Assembly (NCBI GenBank): GCA_934567745.1
Contig: CAKTJM010000057.1
Location: forward strand, 1 to 10,919
Source: an uncultured Eubacteriales bacterium
Lineage (GTDB): Bacteria > Bacillota > Clostridia > Oscillospirales > Oscillospiraceae
DNA length: 10,919 bases
Reading direction: 5' to 3'
Shown here in pieces: positions 6,037 to 10,919 of the stretch. Both the position numbers and the translations under genes were made by a program. The notes under the pieces were generated by a model, which saw only the letters and a list, made by a program, of their open reading frames with translations, did not search any database and was not told where the DNA came from. Numbering within the stretch: position 1 is the stretch's first letter; every line of letters starts with the position of its first letter.

Positions 6037-7080
6037 ATGAGCATCGACTATTCCGAGGAGAGCAGCTTCCAGCAGCCCCTCGTCTCCGCGACCTTCCAGG
6101 CCGACGACGCGGCCGAGGGCTCCCTGCGCCCCCACGCCCTGTCCGAGTACGTCGGACAGCGGAAGGCGAAGGAGAACCTCTCCGTCTTCATCGACGCGGC
6201 CAAGCTGCGCGGCGAGGCCCTCGACCACGTCCTCCTCCACGGCCCACCCGGCCTGGGCAAGACCACCCTTGCCGGGATCATCGCCAACGAGATGGGCGTG
6301 GGCATCCGCATCACCTCCGGCCCCGCCATCGAGAAGCCTGGCGACCTGGCCGCCCTGCTGACCAACCTCGCGCCGAACGACATCCTCTTCATCGACGAGA
6401 TCCACCGGCTCGACCGGTCCGTCGAGGAGATCCTCTACCCGGCGATGGAGGACTACGTCATCGACATCATCGTCGGCAAGGGCCCGTCCGCCAACTCGAT
6501 CCGGCTGGACCTGCCCCGGTTCACCCTGATCGGCGCGACGACCCGCTCCGGCCAGCTCTCCGCCCCGCTGCGCGACCGCTTCGGCGTCATGCTCCGGCTG
6601 GAGCTGTACACGCCCGAGGAGCTCAGCCAGATCGTCGTCCGCAGCGCCGGGATCCTCGGCGTCCCCATCGAGGAGGCCGGGGCGATGGAGATCGCCCGCC
6701 GCGCCCGCGGGACCCCGCGCATCGCCAACCGCCTCCTGCGCCGCGTGCGCGACTTCGCCCAAGTCCGCGCCGGGGGCGTCATCACCCAGGGCGTGGCCGA
6801 CCGGGCGCTCACCGCGCTGGAGGTCGATCGGCTCGGGCTGGACTCCGTCGACCGTCGGATGCTCGAGAGCATCATCACCCACTACGGCGGCGGCCCCGTC
6901 GGGCTGGAGACCCTCGCCGCGACGGTGGGGGAGGAGGCCGTCACCCTGGAGGACGTCTACGAGCCGTACCTCATGCAGATGGGCTTCCTCACCCGCACCC
7001 CGCGCGGCCGCTGCGTCACGAAACGGGCCTACGAGCACCTCGGCCTGACCTTCTACGGGCAGGAGCAGCTCGACCTGTGA
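6037..7080 (+). CDS. ruvB: Holliday junction branch migration ATPase RuvB
   Basis: RuvB is the AAA+ hexameric motor that pulls DNA through the RuvA-bound junction. All functional motifs are visible in the 347 residues: [13 protein letters not shown] (29-41, start of the AAA+ core), Walker A GPPGLGKT (69-76), Walker B ILFIDEIH (116-123), sensor 1 GATTR (166-170), the arginine finger in APLRDRFG (Arg179), sensor 2 in [17 protein letters not shown] (224-240), and a C-terminal winged helix (about 265-345) with [16 protein letters not shown] at 6037 is preceded by AAGGAGGGG. It is the last gene of the ruvCAB operon. Only a weak hairpin follows before sigH, so some read-through is possible. Confidence 0.98.
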   Translation: MSIDYSEESSFQQPLVSATFQADDAAEGSLRPHALSEYVGQRKAKENLSVFIDAAKLRGEALDHVLLHGPPGLGKTTLAGIIANEMGVGIRITSGPAIEKPGDLAALLTNLAPNDILFIDEIHRLDRSVEEILYPAMEDYVIDIIVGKGPSANSIRLDLPRFTLIGATTRSGQLSAPLRDRFGVMLRLELYTPEELSQIVVRSAGILGVPIEEAGAMEIARRARGTPRIANRLLRRVRDFAQVRAGGVITQGVADRALTALEVDRLGLDSVDRRMLESIITHYGGGPVGLETLAATVGEEAVTLEDVYEPYLMQMGFLTRTPRGRCVTKRAYEHLGLTFYGQEQLDL

Positions 7081-7089
7081 ACGCGGATC

Positions 7090-7119
7090 GGCGGCGGTCC
7101 CGCCGCCTCGTGCCGCCTT
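7090..7119 (+). terminator. Possible weak terminator after ruvB
   Basis: GGCGGCG (7090-7096) pairs with CGCCGCC (7101-7107) around a 4-nt loop, beginning 9 nt after the ruvB stop. The following sequence has only a short TTT (7118-7120) ten bases on, so intrinsic termination would be inefficient. The hairpin is clear; the terminator call is tentative. Confidence 0.35.
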
Positions 7120-7174
7120 TCCCCGAAAAAGAAGAGAAACTTGCACGAAAATATCGATCCGAAGGATAAATTTC

Positions 7175-7203
7175 TTGACTTCTCTGGGGAAGTGCACTAT
7201 AAT
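7175..7203 (+). promoter_or_regulatory. Promoter of sigH
   Basis: TTGACT (7175-7180), exactly 17 nt, then a perfect TATAAT (7198-7203). This is the strongest consensus promoter in the window and the only one here with TTGA rather than TTGC in the -35. It sits in an AT-rich gap after ruvB. Transcription should start near 7210, which rules out any translation start upstream of that point. Confidence 0.93.
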
Positions 7204-7242
7204 GATTACCGAAAGTGTAAGGATATTGCAGTTTTCAACGAT

Positions 7243-7854
7243 ATGACCGTTTCCGACGAACACTTATGCGCCCAGGCAGCCGACGGCTGCCGTGACGCGG
7301 AAGAGACGCTCGTCCTCCGCTATGCCCGTCTCGTGCGGGCCTGCGCCCGCCCCTTCTTCCTCGCGGGCGGCGACAGCGAGGACCTCATCCAGGAGGGCAT
7401 GCTCGGCCTGCTCTCTGCCATCCGTGCGTTCCGGCCGGAGCGCGGGGCGCGGTTCCGCACCTTTGCCGAGGTGTGCATCCGCCGCCGCATCATCTCCGCC
7501 GTCCGGACCGCCGCCAGCGGCAGGCATGGGCCGCTCAACGACCGCGTCTCCCTCGATCAATCCCTCTTTTTGGCAGACCAGGACTTCACTCCCCTTGGCA
7601 CATCGTTCCGCAGACCGGTGGACCCCGAGGCTGCGGTCATCCATCAGGAGGACCTCAGCGCACTGGAAGAGACCATCCAGGAGCAGCTCACACCCCTGGA
7701 GGCCCACGTCCTTGCCCTGTATCTGGACGGGTCGTCCTATTCTGAGATCGCTGAAGAGGTGTATCGGTCCACGAAGTCGGTGGACAACGCCGTGCAGCGC
7801 ATCCGGCGCAAGATCGCACGGCACCTATCCCGCGGCGACAACAGCAGCAGCTGA
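7243..7854 (+). CDS. sigH: RNA polymerase sigma factor, SigH family
   Basis: This 203-residue sigma-70-type factor resembles Bacillus Spo0H/SigH, which directs transition-state and early sporulation genes. Region 2 spans about residues 20-90 (FFLAGGDSEDLIQEGMLGLLSAIRAF recalls the B. subtilis FLIGADREDIVQEGM stretch; RFRTFAEVCIRRRIISAV is region 2.3-2.4). A SigH-like linker contains RHGPLND and VSLDQSLF. Region 4 spans about 148-197 (LTPLEAHVLALYLDGSSYSEIAEE, then STKSVDNAVQRIRRKI as the DNA-recognition helix). ATG at 7243 is the only in-frame ATG between the promoter and region 2. Its Shine-Dalgarno is poor: AAGGA (7219-7223) is 19 nt away, suggesting low or controlled translation. It is slightly shorter than B. 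subtilis SigH. Whether it is the sporulation SigH or a paralogue cannot be settled here. Confidence 0.92.
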   Translation: MTVSDEHLCAQAADGCRDAEETLVLRYARLVRACARPFFLAGGDSEDLIQEGMLGLLSAIRAFRPERGARFRTFAEVCIRRRIISAVRTAASGRHGPLNDRVSLDQSLFLADQDFTPLGTSFRRPVDPEAAVIHQEDLSALEETIQEQLTPLEAHVLALYLDGSSYSEIAEEVYRSTKSVDNAVQRIRRKIARHLSRGDNSSS

Positions 7855-7913
7855 TCGCATATTCTATCTGGCCCGCGACCTAGGGCCACAAAAGTCAAAG
7901 AGAGGGTTAAAGC

Positions 7914-8189
7914 ATGTACGAAGATAAGACTTTAGTATGTAAAGAATGCGGTAAGGAATTCGTGTTCTCCGCCGGTGAGCAGGAGTTCTATGCCGAGAGA
8001 GGCTTCCAGAACGAGCCCCAGCGCTGCAAGGCTTGCCGTGACGCCCGCAAGGCCGCTTCCCGTGGTCCCCGTGAGTACTTCACCGCTGTCTGCGCCAGCT
8101 GCGGCGGCGAGGCGAAGGTCCCCTTCGAGCCGAAGTCTGACCGTCCTGTCTATTGCAGCGAGTGCTTCGCGCGCATGAGAGAGGCTTGA
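7914..8189 (+). CDS. Small double zinc-ribbon protein
   Basis: The predicted protein has 91 residues. ATG at 7914 follows AGAGGG at 7-nt spacing. It has two four-cysteine modules: CKECGKEF...CKACR (residues 9-12 and 38-41, with the FVFSAGEQEFYAERGF segment between) and CASCGGEAKVPFEPKSDRPVYCSECF (about 61-85). The second module resembles the CxxCG...PF.P...PVYC..CF ribbons seen in many small bacterial proteins of unknown role; the first matches the family annotated as probable zinc-ribbon domain. The gene uses CGT, GGT and GCT codons and AAG/GAG more than its G/C-ending neighbours, a pattern of highly expressed genes. It lies 59 bp after sigH, with a small hairpin (about 7870-7889) between and no clear promoter, and it ends in its own strong terminator. 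Co-transcription with sigH is plausible. RNA or nucleic-acid binding is a guess from the fold only. Confidence 0.88.
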   Translation: MYEDKTLVCKECGKEFVFSAGEQEFYAERGFQNEPQRCKACRDARKAASRGPREYFTAVCASCGGEAKVPFEPKSDRPVYCSECFARMREA

Positions 8190-8207
8190 TCGAGCCGATA
8201 ACTGGAT

Positions 8208-8222
8208 AAAACGTCCGCACGA
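8208..8222 (+). repeat. 15-mer AAAACGTCCGCACGA before the zinc-ribbon terminator (copy 2)
   Basis: It matches 4789-4803 at 14 of 15 positions and has the same placement: 18 nt after a stop codon, running straight into the left arm of a terminator stem. No third copy precedes the other terminators in the window. Confidence 0.6.
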
Positions 8223-8255
8223 CGGCATCAGGGCCAGGTCCTGGTGCCGTTTTTT
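8222..8255 (+). terminator. Rho-independent terminator of the zinc-ribbon gene
   Basis: An 11-bp stem ACGGCATCAGG/CCTGGTGCCGT (one G-U pair) with a 7-nt loop, followed by six T (8250-8255). It isolates the sigH/zinc-ribbon unit from carD. Confidence 0.95.
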
Positions 8256-8350
8256 CGTCTCCGCCCGCCGCCGATCGGCGGGAAAACCCTCCGGATAGCA
8301 CCAAACGATGTAAAATCGGGGAAAAATCAAACAAAATCCTCAAAAGATCC

Positions 8351-8379
8351 TTGCAAAGCTGGAAAAATGGGGGTATAAT
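8351..8379 (+). promoter_or_regulatory. Promoter of carD
   Basis: TTGCAA (8351-8356), a 17-nt spacer and TATAAT (8374-8379), placed in an AT-rich intergenic stretch. The start should be near 8386, giving an untranslated leader of about 77 nt that includes the self-complementary CGTATACG (8406-8413). The leader is longer than needed for ribosome binding. Confidence 0.9.
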
Positions 8380-8462
8380 GACATCATCCAGAGAGCTTTA
8401 CCATCCGTATACGTACAAGGAAGCCGTTTCGTTCAGAGCCATCGCGCTCAGGAGGTGGGCCC

Positions 8463-8942
8463 ATGTTCCGGGTCGGAGACAAGATCGTCCATCCCATGCA
8501 CGGCGCAGGCGTCGTCGATGGGATCGTCCAGCGTAAGATCAACGGGGTCGTCCGCGACTATTACAGCCTCAAGCTGCCCATCGGCGGCATGCTCGTGATG
8601 ATCCCCACGGAGAACTGTGAGGAGATCGGCGTGCGCGCCATCCTCAGCATGGACGAGACGGAGCGCGTCCTTGGGGCGCTCGCGGCCGTCCAGGTGGAGA
8701 TCGACCCCAACTGGAACCACCGCTATCGCGAGAACATGCTCCGGCTCAAGAGCGGGGACATCATGGAGGTCGCGAAGGTCGTCAAGAGCCTCGCCCAGCA
8801 GGACCGCCGCCGCGGTCTGTCCACCGGCGAGCGGAAGATGCTCCACTCCGCCAAGCAGATCCTCGTCTCGGAGATCGGCCTGTCCCAGAGCATCAGCTAC
8901 CAGGAGGCGGAGTCGCGGATCGACGCGGCCTTGCATTCCTGA
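8463..8942 (+). CDS. carD: CarD/CdnL-family RNA polymerase-binding transcription regulator
   Basis: CarD-type proteins bind the RNA polymerase beta subunit and stabilise open complexes at many promoters, notably rRNA promoters in other phyla. The 159 residues begin with MFRVGDKIVHPMHGAGVVDGI, the hallmark start of the family. The RNA polymerase-interacting Tudor-like domain runs to about residue 60 (including YYSLKLPIGGMLVMIP and the NCEEIGVR transition). A helical C-terminal domain follows (about 65-159), with RYRENMLRLKSGDIMEVAKVVKSL (family-typical) and LSTGERKMLHSAKQIL. ATG at 8463 has AGGAGGT 6 nt upstream. In other Firmicutes a carD gene commonly lies near ispD-ispF, as here. Expression is from its own promoter; a second promoter overlaps its 3' end. 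Confidence 0.95.
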   Translation: MFRVGDKIVHPMHGAGVVDGIVQRKINGVVRDYYSLKLPIGGMLVMIPTENCEEIGVRAILSMDETERVLGALAAVQVEIDPNWNHRYRENMLRLKSGDIMEVAKVVKSLAQQDRRRGLSTGERKMLHSAKQILVSEIGLSQSISYQEAESRIDAALHS

Positions 8943-8960
8943 GCGCTGCTGTGATACAAT
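8931..8960 (+). promoter_or_regulatory. Promoter at the 3' end of carD, upstream of ispD
   Basis: TTGCAT (8931-8936, inside the last carD codons), an 18-nt spacer and TACAAT (8955-8960) preceded by TGA, an extended -10. The predicted start, near 8967, lies only about 10 nt before the terminator hairpin at 8976. It is the only promoter-like pair I see for ispD-ispF. Confidence 0.72.
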
Positions 8961-8975
8961 AGCATAGAGCCAGTC

Positions 8976-8999
8976 AAAAGGGCCGCAAGGCCCTTTTTT
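8976..8999 (+). terminator. Rho-independent terminator between carD and ispD
   Basis: AAAAGGGCC (8976-8984), GCAA tetraloop, GGCCCTTTT (8989-8997), with T continuing to 8999. The GC core is only 5 bp, but the GNRA loop is stabilising and six T follow. It lies 33 nt after the carD stop and 28 nt before the ispD ATG, leaving no room for a promoter between terminator and ispD. Confidence 0.9.
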
Positions 9000-9027
9000 C
9001 ATCCCCAGGAGTGAAAGGAGCGCGCCT

Positions 9028-9768
9028 ATGGGTCTCTTCACGAAGCTGTTCGCCCGCTACGCCCCCGCCTCCGAGGACGCGCCGCAGACCTGCGCCGCCA
9101 TCCTCGTCGCCGCCGGGAGCGCCACCCGGATGGGCGGGATCGACAAGATCCTCTGCCCGGTCGGCAACGAGCCGATCGTCCTGCACGCCCTGCGGCCCCT
9201 GCAGGACAGCCCGCTGATCGACGAGATCGTCCTCGTCACGCGCGAGGACCTGATGGTCGCCCTCGGGACCCTGTGCAGCCGCCGGGGGATCGACAAGGTC
9301 CGGCGCGTCGTGCGCGGCGGCGACACCCGCACGGAGTCCGTGCTCGCCGGTCTCGCGGCCGTCTCGCCGGGCATGGGCCTGGTCGCCATCCACGACGGCG
9401 CGCGGCCCTTCATGCCGCAGGAGGTCATCGACCGCACGATCGCGGCGGCGCGGACGCACCATGCCGCCGCGCCCGCCCTGCCCGTCAAGGACACGATCAA
9501 GCAGGCCCGCGACGGCGTCGTCGTCCGCACGCCCGACCGGGCGGAGCTGTTCGCCGTCCAGACCCCGCAGGTCTTCGATATCGACCTCATCCGCGTCGCC
9601 CTGCAAAAGGCGCAGGAGGGGCAGGTCCCCCTCACCGACGACTGCTCCGCCGTCGAGCGGCTGGGCTATCCCGTCCACCTGGTCGAGGGCAGCGAGGAGG
9701 GCATGAAGGTCACGACCCCGTCGGACCTCGCCGTCGCCGAGGCCATCCTGGCCAACAGAGAGGGGTGA
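9028..9768 (+). CDS. ispD: 2-C-methyl-D-erythritol 4-phosphate cytidylyltransferase
   Basis: IspD joins CTP and MEP to form CDP-ME, the third step of the MEP isoprenoid pathway. The 246-residue protein has the nucleotidyltransferase signature AILVAAGSATRMGGIDK (24-40; Arg34 and Lys40 would be the CTP-binding basic residues), GGDTRTESV (98-106), HDGARPF (122-128), LPVKDTIK (151-158), QTPQVF (178-183), TDD (203-205) and MKVTTPSDL (226-234). The usual PKQ after the first loop is DKI here. An N-terminal extension of about 21 residues, MGLFTKLFARYAP..., precedes the fold and looks amphipathic. ATG at 9028 is well supported by AAGGAG at 7-nt spacing. It forms an operon with ispF (5-nt gap), lying behind an unusual promoter-terminator pair. 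Confidence 0.95.
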   Translation: MGLFTKLFARYAPASEDAPQTCAAILVAAGSATRMGGIDKILCPVGNEPIVLHALRPLQDSPLIDEIVLVTREDLMVALGTLCSRRGIDKVRRVVRGGDTRTESVLAGLAAVSPGMGLVAIHDGARPFMPQEVIDRTIAAARTHHAAAPALPVKDTIKQARDGVVVRTPDRAELFAVQTPQVFDIDLIRVALQKAQEGQVPLTDDCSAVERLGYPVHLVEGSEEGMKVTTPSDLAVAEAILANREG

Positions 9769-9773
9769 GCGGG

Positions 9774-10256
9774 ATGCGCATCGGTCACGGCTACGACGTC
9801 CACCGCCTGGTCCCCGGGCGGAAGCTCATCCTCGGCGGGGTGGACGTCCCGCACCACCTCGGCCTGCTCGGCCACTCCGACGCCGATGTCGTCACCCACG
9901 CCCTCATGGACGCCATGCTCGGCGCGGCCGCCCTCGGCGACATCGGCCAGCACTTCCCGGACCGCGACCCCGCCTACGCGGGCATCTCCAGCCTGGTCCT
10001 CCTCGGGCACGTCACGGATCTGCTCCGCACCCACGGCTGGCGCGTCGGCAACGCCGACGCGACCATCCTCGCCCAGCGGCCGAAGCTCATGCCCCACCTG
10101 CTCCAGATGCGGCAGAACTGGTCCCGCACCATGGGCGTCCCCCTGGACGCGATCAGCATCAAGGCCACCACGGAGGAGGGCCTGGGCTTCACCGGCACGG
10201 AACAGGGCATCGCCGCCCACGCCGTCGTGTTGCTCGAACCGCTCGGGACACGATAG
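9774..10256 (+). CDS. ispF: 2-C-methyl-D-erythritol 2,4-cyclodiphosphate synthase
   Basis: IspF cyclises CDP-ME 2-phosphate to MEcPP with release of CMP; it works as a trimer with one zinc per active site. The 160 residues are full length. Zinc ligands are visible as Asp8 and His10 in GYDVHRL and His42 in HSDADVVTHALMDA (34-47). The family signature ISIKATTEEGLGFTGTEQGI (127-146) supplies the CDP-binding and catalytic residues. ATG at 9774 lies 5 nt after the ispD stop; its ribosome binding site (AGGGGT, 9761-9766) is inside the last ispD codons, suggesting coupled translation. IspE, which acts between IspD and IspF, is not in this window. A strong terminator hairpin follows at once. Confidence 0.98.
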   Translation: MRIGHGYDVHRLVPGRKLILGGVDVPHHLGLLGHSDADVVTHALMDAMLGAAALGDIGQHFPDRDPAYAGISSLVLLGHVTDLLRTHGWRVGNADATILAQRPKLMPHLLQMRQNWSRTMGVPLDAISIKATTEEGLGFTGTEQGIAAHAVVLLEPLGTR

Positions 10257-10261
10257 GATCC

Positions 10262-10306
10262 AAAGCTTCCTCCCGCACATAGGATGGGTGCGGGAGGAAG
10301 CTTTTT
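10262..10306 (+). terminator. Terminator after ispF that also contains the next gene's Shine-Dalgarno sequence
   Basis: A perfect 17-bp stem, AAAGCTTCCTCCCGCAC (10262-10278) pairing with 10288-10304, has a 9-nt loop and T at 10302-10306. By itself it is an excellent intrinsic terminator for ispDF. The right arm reads GGGAGGAAG, with GGAGG at 10293-10297 placed 9 nt before the ATG at 10307. The ribosome binding site of the DUF3343 gene is thus locked inside the stem, and its start codon directly abuts the T-tract. The element may act as an attenuator or a translational switch. Confidence 0.9.
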
Positions 10307-10561
10307 ATGATCTATCTCATCATGTGTCGATCCCTGACCTACGCCCAGCGCGTGGCCAATGCACTCGAGCGGTCCGGGATCTCCGCCCGGGTGCTTCGTT
10401 CCCCCGAAGAAATCTCCCCCACCGGGTGCAGCTATTCCGTCCGGTTCCCCGCCAAGGACCTGCCGCGGACCCTGGCCGTCCTCAAGGGGATGCGCCTGCC
10501 CCATCTGGGCATCTACGTCAGCGCCCCCGGCTACGGGGGCTACCGGGAGGTGGAGGTGTGA
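10307..10561 (+). CDS. DUF3343 protein (putative Se/S carrier-like)
   Basis: The 84-residue protein has the DUF3343 pattern: an N-terminal beta strand MIYLIMCRSLTYAQRVANAL (1-20), GISARVLRSPEEIS (24-37), a conserved-position cysteine before CSYSVRF (Cys41), then LAVLKGMRLPHLGIYV. The Pfam family is described as putative Se/S carrier protein-like, from its frequent association with YedF/SirA-type proteins and class V aminotransferases. Biochemical proof is lacking as far as I know. Cys7 and Cys41 are the only cysteines and the candidate carrier residues. ATG at 10307 is preferred over ATG 10322 because GGGAGG lies at suitable spacing only for the first. It overlaps the next gene by 4 nt, so the two are translationally coupled. 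Its upstream signals are buried in the ispF terminator. Confidence 0.85.
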   Translation: MIYLIMCRSLTYAQRVANALERSGISARVLRSPEEISPTGCSYSVRFPAKDLPRTLAVLKGMRLPHLGIYVSAPGYGGYREVEV

Positions 10562-10919
10562 TCTACCTCGACAGCGCCGCCACCACGCTCCAGAAGCCCG
10601 CCGCCGTCCCGCGCGCGGTGGCCGGGGCCATCCTCACGATGGCCAGTCCGGGCCGCGGGGCCTACGGCCCGGCCGCCCGGGCCTCGGAGGTCCTCCTCGC
10701 CCTGCGGGAGGAGGCCGCGCGGCCCTTCCACGTGCCGGAGCCGGAGCAGGTCGTCCTGACCGCCAGCGCCACCCACGGGCTGAACGTCGCCGTGCGGACG
10801 CTCGTGCGGCCCGGCGGGACGGTCCTCCTCTCCGGGTGGGAGCACAACGCCGTCACACGGCCCCTGGCCGCCGTGCCGGGGGCCGTGGTGCGGACCGTCC
10901 GTGCCCCGCTGTTCCGGCC
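10558..10919 (+). CDS. Class V aminotransferase / cysteine desulfurase-like protein, N-terminal part
   Basis: About 120 codons are visible before the window ends. The start is GTG at 10558, overlapping the DUF3343 stop by 4 nt (GTGA), with GGGAGG at 10545-10550, 7 nt upstream. The N-terminus MIYLDSAATTLQKP is the classic opening of NifS/SufS-like PLP enzymes. VVLTASATHGLNVAVRTL corresponds to the family's FTxNATEALN segment, and SGWEHNAVTRPL to the EHNSVLRPL motif that carries a PLP-stacking histidine. The PLP lysine and the active cysteine loop lie beyond the window. It probably belongs to the clostridial cysteine-desulfurase-family group that pairs with DUF3343. Whether it releases sulfur, selenium or something else is not visible here. 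Confidence 0.9.
   Translation, partial: MIYLDSAATTLQKPAAVPRAVAGAILTMASPGRGAYGPAARASEVLLALREEAARPFHVPEPEQVVLTASATHGLNVAVRTLVRPGGTVLLSGWEHNAVTRPLAAVPGAVVRTVRAPLFR

Noticed and set aside
4998..7169. 723-codon open frame on the plus strand across ruvC, ruvA and ruvB
   Set aside because: The translation is an Arg/Pro/Gly-rich low-complexity string, as expected of a shifted frame in high-GC genes. The overlapping ruv genes have all their catalytic motifs.
7141..7242. TTG start of sigH at 7141
   Set aside because: It lies upstream of the -10 box, so these codons would not be transcribed from the sigH promoter, and the extra residues match nothing in the family.
5977..7263. 428-codon minus-strand open frame opposite ruvB
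   Set aside because: It has shadow composition and its proposed start lies in the sigH leader; ruvB is complete on the plus strand.
8264..8278. Palindrome CCGCCGATCGGCGG after the zinc-ribbon terminator as a second terminator or operator
   Set aside because: There is no T-run on the plus strand, and it is too far from the carD promoter (-35 at 8351) to argue for an operator; GC-rich palindromes of this kind arise easily here.
1..10919. CRISPR arrays, tRNA or rRNA genes, phage or toxin-antitoxin genes
   Set aside because: I looked on both strands and saw no regularly spaced direct repeats, no cloverleaf with a T-arm GGTTCGA-like motif, and no phage or TA-like proteins.

Overview
The window is high-GC DNA from what looks like a spore-forming gut-type clostridium. 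An Oscillospiraceae-like Firmicute is the best guess. The reasons are AGGAGG-type ribosome binding sites before almost every gene, vegetative promoters with TATAAT-like -10 boxes, a SigH-family sigma factor, a CarD-family regulator, and an intergenic palindromic repeat of a kind I associate with Faecalibacterium and its relatives. The assignment rests on sequence character and remembered family resemblance, not on a search.

Layout. Positions 1-732 (+) hold the tail of an APC-type amino acid permease and a small three-helix membrane protein, followed by a strong terminator. Positions 733-1189 have no gene; they contain a 136-bp MITE-like element built of two inverted double-hairpin units, a bidirectional terminator and a short AT-rich stretch. 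A cytosolic-looking amidase_3/SH3 protein lies on the minus strand (1190-1930, TTG start), divergent from rsmA/ksgA (2025-2885). Next come GTP-dependent PEP carboxykinase (pckG, own promoter and terminator), the complete ruvC-ruvA-ruvB Holliday-junction operon, sigH, a small double zinc-ribbon protein, carD, ispD-ispF, and a DUF3343 (putative Se/S carrier) gene overlapping the start of a class V aminotransferase/cysteine-desulfurase-like gene that runs off the right edge.

How the genes fit together. The plus-strand genes are mostly housekeeping: rRNA methylation, the PEP/oxaloacetate node, recombination, transcription control and isoprenoid precursor synthesis by the MEP pathway. The sigH/carD/ispD/ispF grouping recalls, in changed order, the conserved ispD-ispF ... 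sigH neighbourhood of Bacillus. The last pair (DUF3343 plus desulfurase-like protein) is a recurrent clostridial partnership thought to handle sulfur or selenium.

The least ordinary signals are regulatory. A 17-bp terminator hairpin after ispF contains the Shine-Dalgarno sequence of the DUF3343 gene, whose ATG directly follows the U-tract. A good promoter at the end of carD fires into a terminator about 10 nt downstream and just ahead of ispD. A near-identical 15-mer sits immediately before the terminators of two unrelated genes. Many long open frames on both strands inside the coding genes are high-GC shadows and were left out.
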